Positions 4,944 to 5,631 of a DNA stretch of 5,631 bases are shown here, in pieces. The stretch covers positions 1 through 5,631 of the forward strand of contig DCGB01000099.1 of assembly GCA_002314515.1 (NCBI GenBank), read 5' to 3'. The notes below the pieces were generated by a model. That model searched no databases and was not told the origin of the DNA. It was given only the letters and a program-made list of their open reading frames with translations. Made by a program: the position numbers and the translations under genes. The stretch is from Solobacterium sp. UBA1789. Its GTDB lineage: Bacteria; Bacillota_I; Bacilli_A; Erysipelotrichales; Erysipelotrichaceae. Position 1 is the first letter of the stretch. Every line of letters begins with the position of its first letter.

Positions 4944-5631
4944 AAAAGATTAGAGAAATTTTTTTAATTATACTTGGTAATTTTCTGCTGGCTTTTGCCG
5001 TCAGCAGGTTTATTTTGCCTAATGATATCTTATCTGGTGGTGTTTCGAGTGTAGCTATTTTAATGAAGCCTTTTATTTCGAATATATCCGAGGAGATGAT
5101 TATTGTTTTTATTTATGCTGTTTTTACAATTGTCTGTTTCTTGTTTCTGGGTAGAGATTATCTGATGAAGACGCTGTTGTCTTCGGTTTTTTATCCGCTT
5201 TTTGTTTTATTGTGTTCAAAGATTTTTTCGGATTCGCCGGTTGATCCTTTGCTGGCGGCTATTTTTGGTGGTTTTATTTCGGGTGTGGGTATTGGTATGG
5301 TTTTCCGTCAGGGTGCTTCCACTGGTGGTATGGATATTCCACCTTTGATTGTTAATAAGTATTTTGGTTTTGATGTATCAAGTTGTGTAATGGTGACGGA
5401 TGCGTTAACTATTTTATGTGGCCTTTGGATTTATAATCTGGAGGCGGTTTTAATGGGTCTGATTGCGGTTTATGTTTCTTCAATGTCTATTGATTATATG
5501 ATGAAGATTTATCAGCCTAAGAACGCCCAGCGTTTTGAGATTATTTCCGATCATGCAGATGAGATTTCTAAGGCTATTAATGAGAAGATGGAAAGAGGTA
5601 CAACAATCATTAATGGTGAGAGTGGTTTTAC
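4937..5631 (+). CDS. YitT family membrane protein (DUF161 + DUF2179), 3' truncated
   Basis: The frame stays open from the GTG at 4937 to the window edge (231 codons); the family is usually about 280-290 residues, so roughly 50-60 are missing. Residues 1-190 form the YitT membrane domain (PF02588, formerly DUF161), with about six hydrophobic segments and the family marks LGNFLLAFAVSRFILPNDILSGG split across residues 13-35 (ILPN at 26-29, SGG at 33-35), LMKTLLSSVFYPL (76-88) and FRQGASTGGMDI (123-134). From about residue 198, RFEIISDHADEISKAI and ERGTTIINGESG begin the cytosolic DUF2179 domain. The biochemical role of YitT proteins is not established. The GTG is the only credible start: an in-frame stop lies at 4925-4927, no ATG, GTG or TTG occurs between, and the next ATG falls in the middle of the membrane domain. 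No Shine-Dalgarno site precedes it. It is divergent from darA with overlapping promoters. Confidence 0.92.
   Translation, partial: MSKKIREIFLIILGNFLLAFAVSRFILPNDILSGGVSSVAILMKPFISNISEEMIIVFIYAVFTIVCFLFLGRDYLMKTLLSSVFYPLFVLLCSKIFSDSPVDPLLAAIFGGFISGVGIGMVFRQGASTGGMDIPPLIVNKYFGFDVSSCVMVTDALTILCGLWIYNLEAVLMGLIAVYVSSMSIDYMMKIYQPKNAQRFEIISDHADEISKAINEKMERGTTIINGESGF

Overview
The window is AT-rich, uses the standard bacterial code and has Gram-positive-style ribosome binding sites and short U-tailed terminators. A DarA-type cyclic-di-AMP receptor and a YitT-family membrane protein point to the Bacillota. The overall flavour resembles gut Erysipelotrichia or related low-GC Firmicutes, but that finer placement is inference. 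No RNA gene, mobile element, CRISPR array or phage gene is visible. The longest gap between genes is about 100 bases.

Layout from left to right: (1) the C-terminal part of a DUF1648/SdpI-like membrane protein (+), closed by a terminator; (2) a complete MATE-family efflux transporter (+); (3) a 17-bp perfect inverted repeat that can terminate transcription from both sides; (4) an MFS transporter of the MFS_1-like (LacY/nucleoside symporter-like) type (-); (5) a terminator; (6) an iron-dependent alcohol dehydrogenase of the YqhD/butanol dehydrogenase type (-); (7) a terminator; (8) darA, a 107-residue PII-like cyclic-di-AMP receptor (-); (9) a compact divergent control region; (10) a YitT-family protein (+) that runs off the right edge.

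The genes look mostly monocistronic. A terminator lies in every gap except the divergent one, and a -10 element follows directly after three of the four terminators. Three of the six proteins are membrane transporters or transporter-like. The alcohol dehydrogenase is a soluble, probably NADPH-linked aldehyde/alcohol oxidoreductase with no obvious pathway partner here. The most interesting part is the darA/YitT divergent region. The two predicted promoters physically overlap, a perfect 16-bp palindrome lies inside the overlap, an 8-bp inverted repeat sits at the start of the darA transcript, and the YitT gene appears to start with GTG and no Shine-Dalgarno site. This suggests that the second-messenger receptor and the membrane protein are reciprocally controlled and may be functionally linked, which is a hypothesis from layout only.
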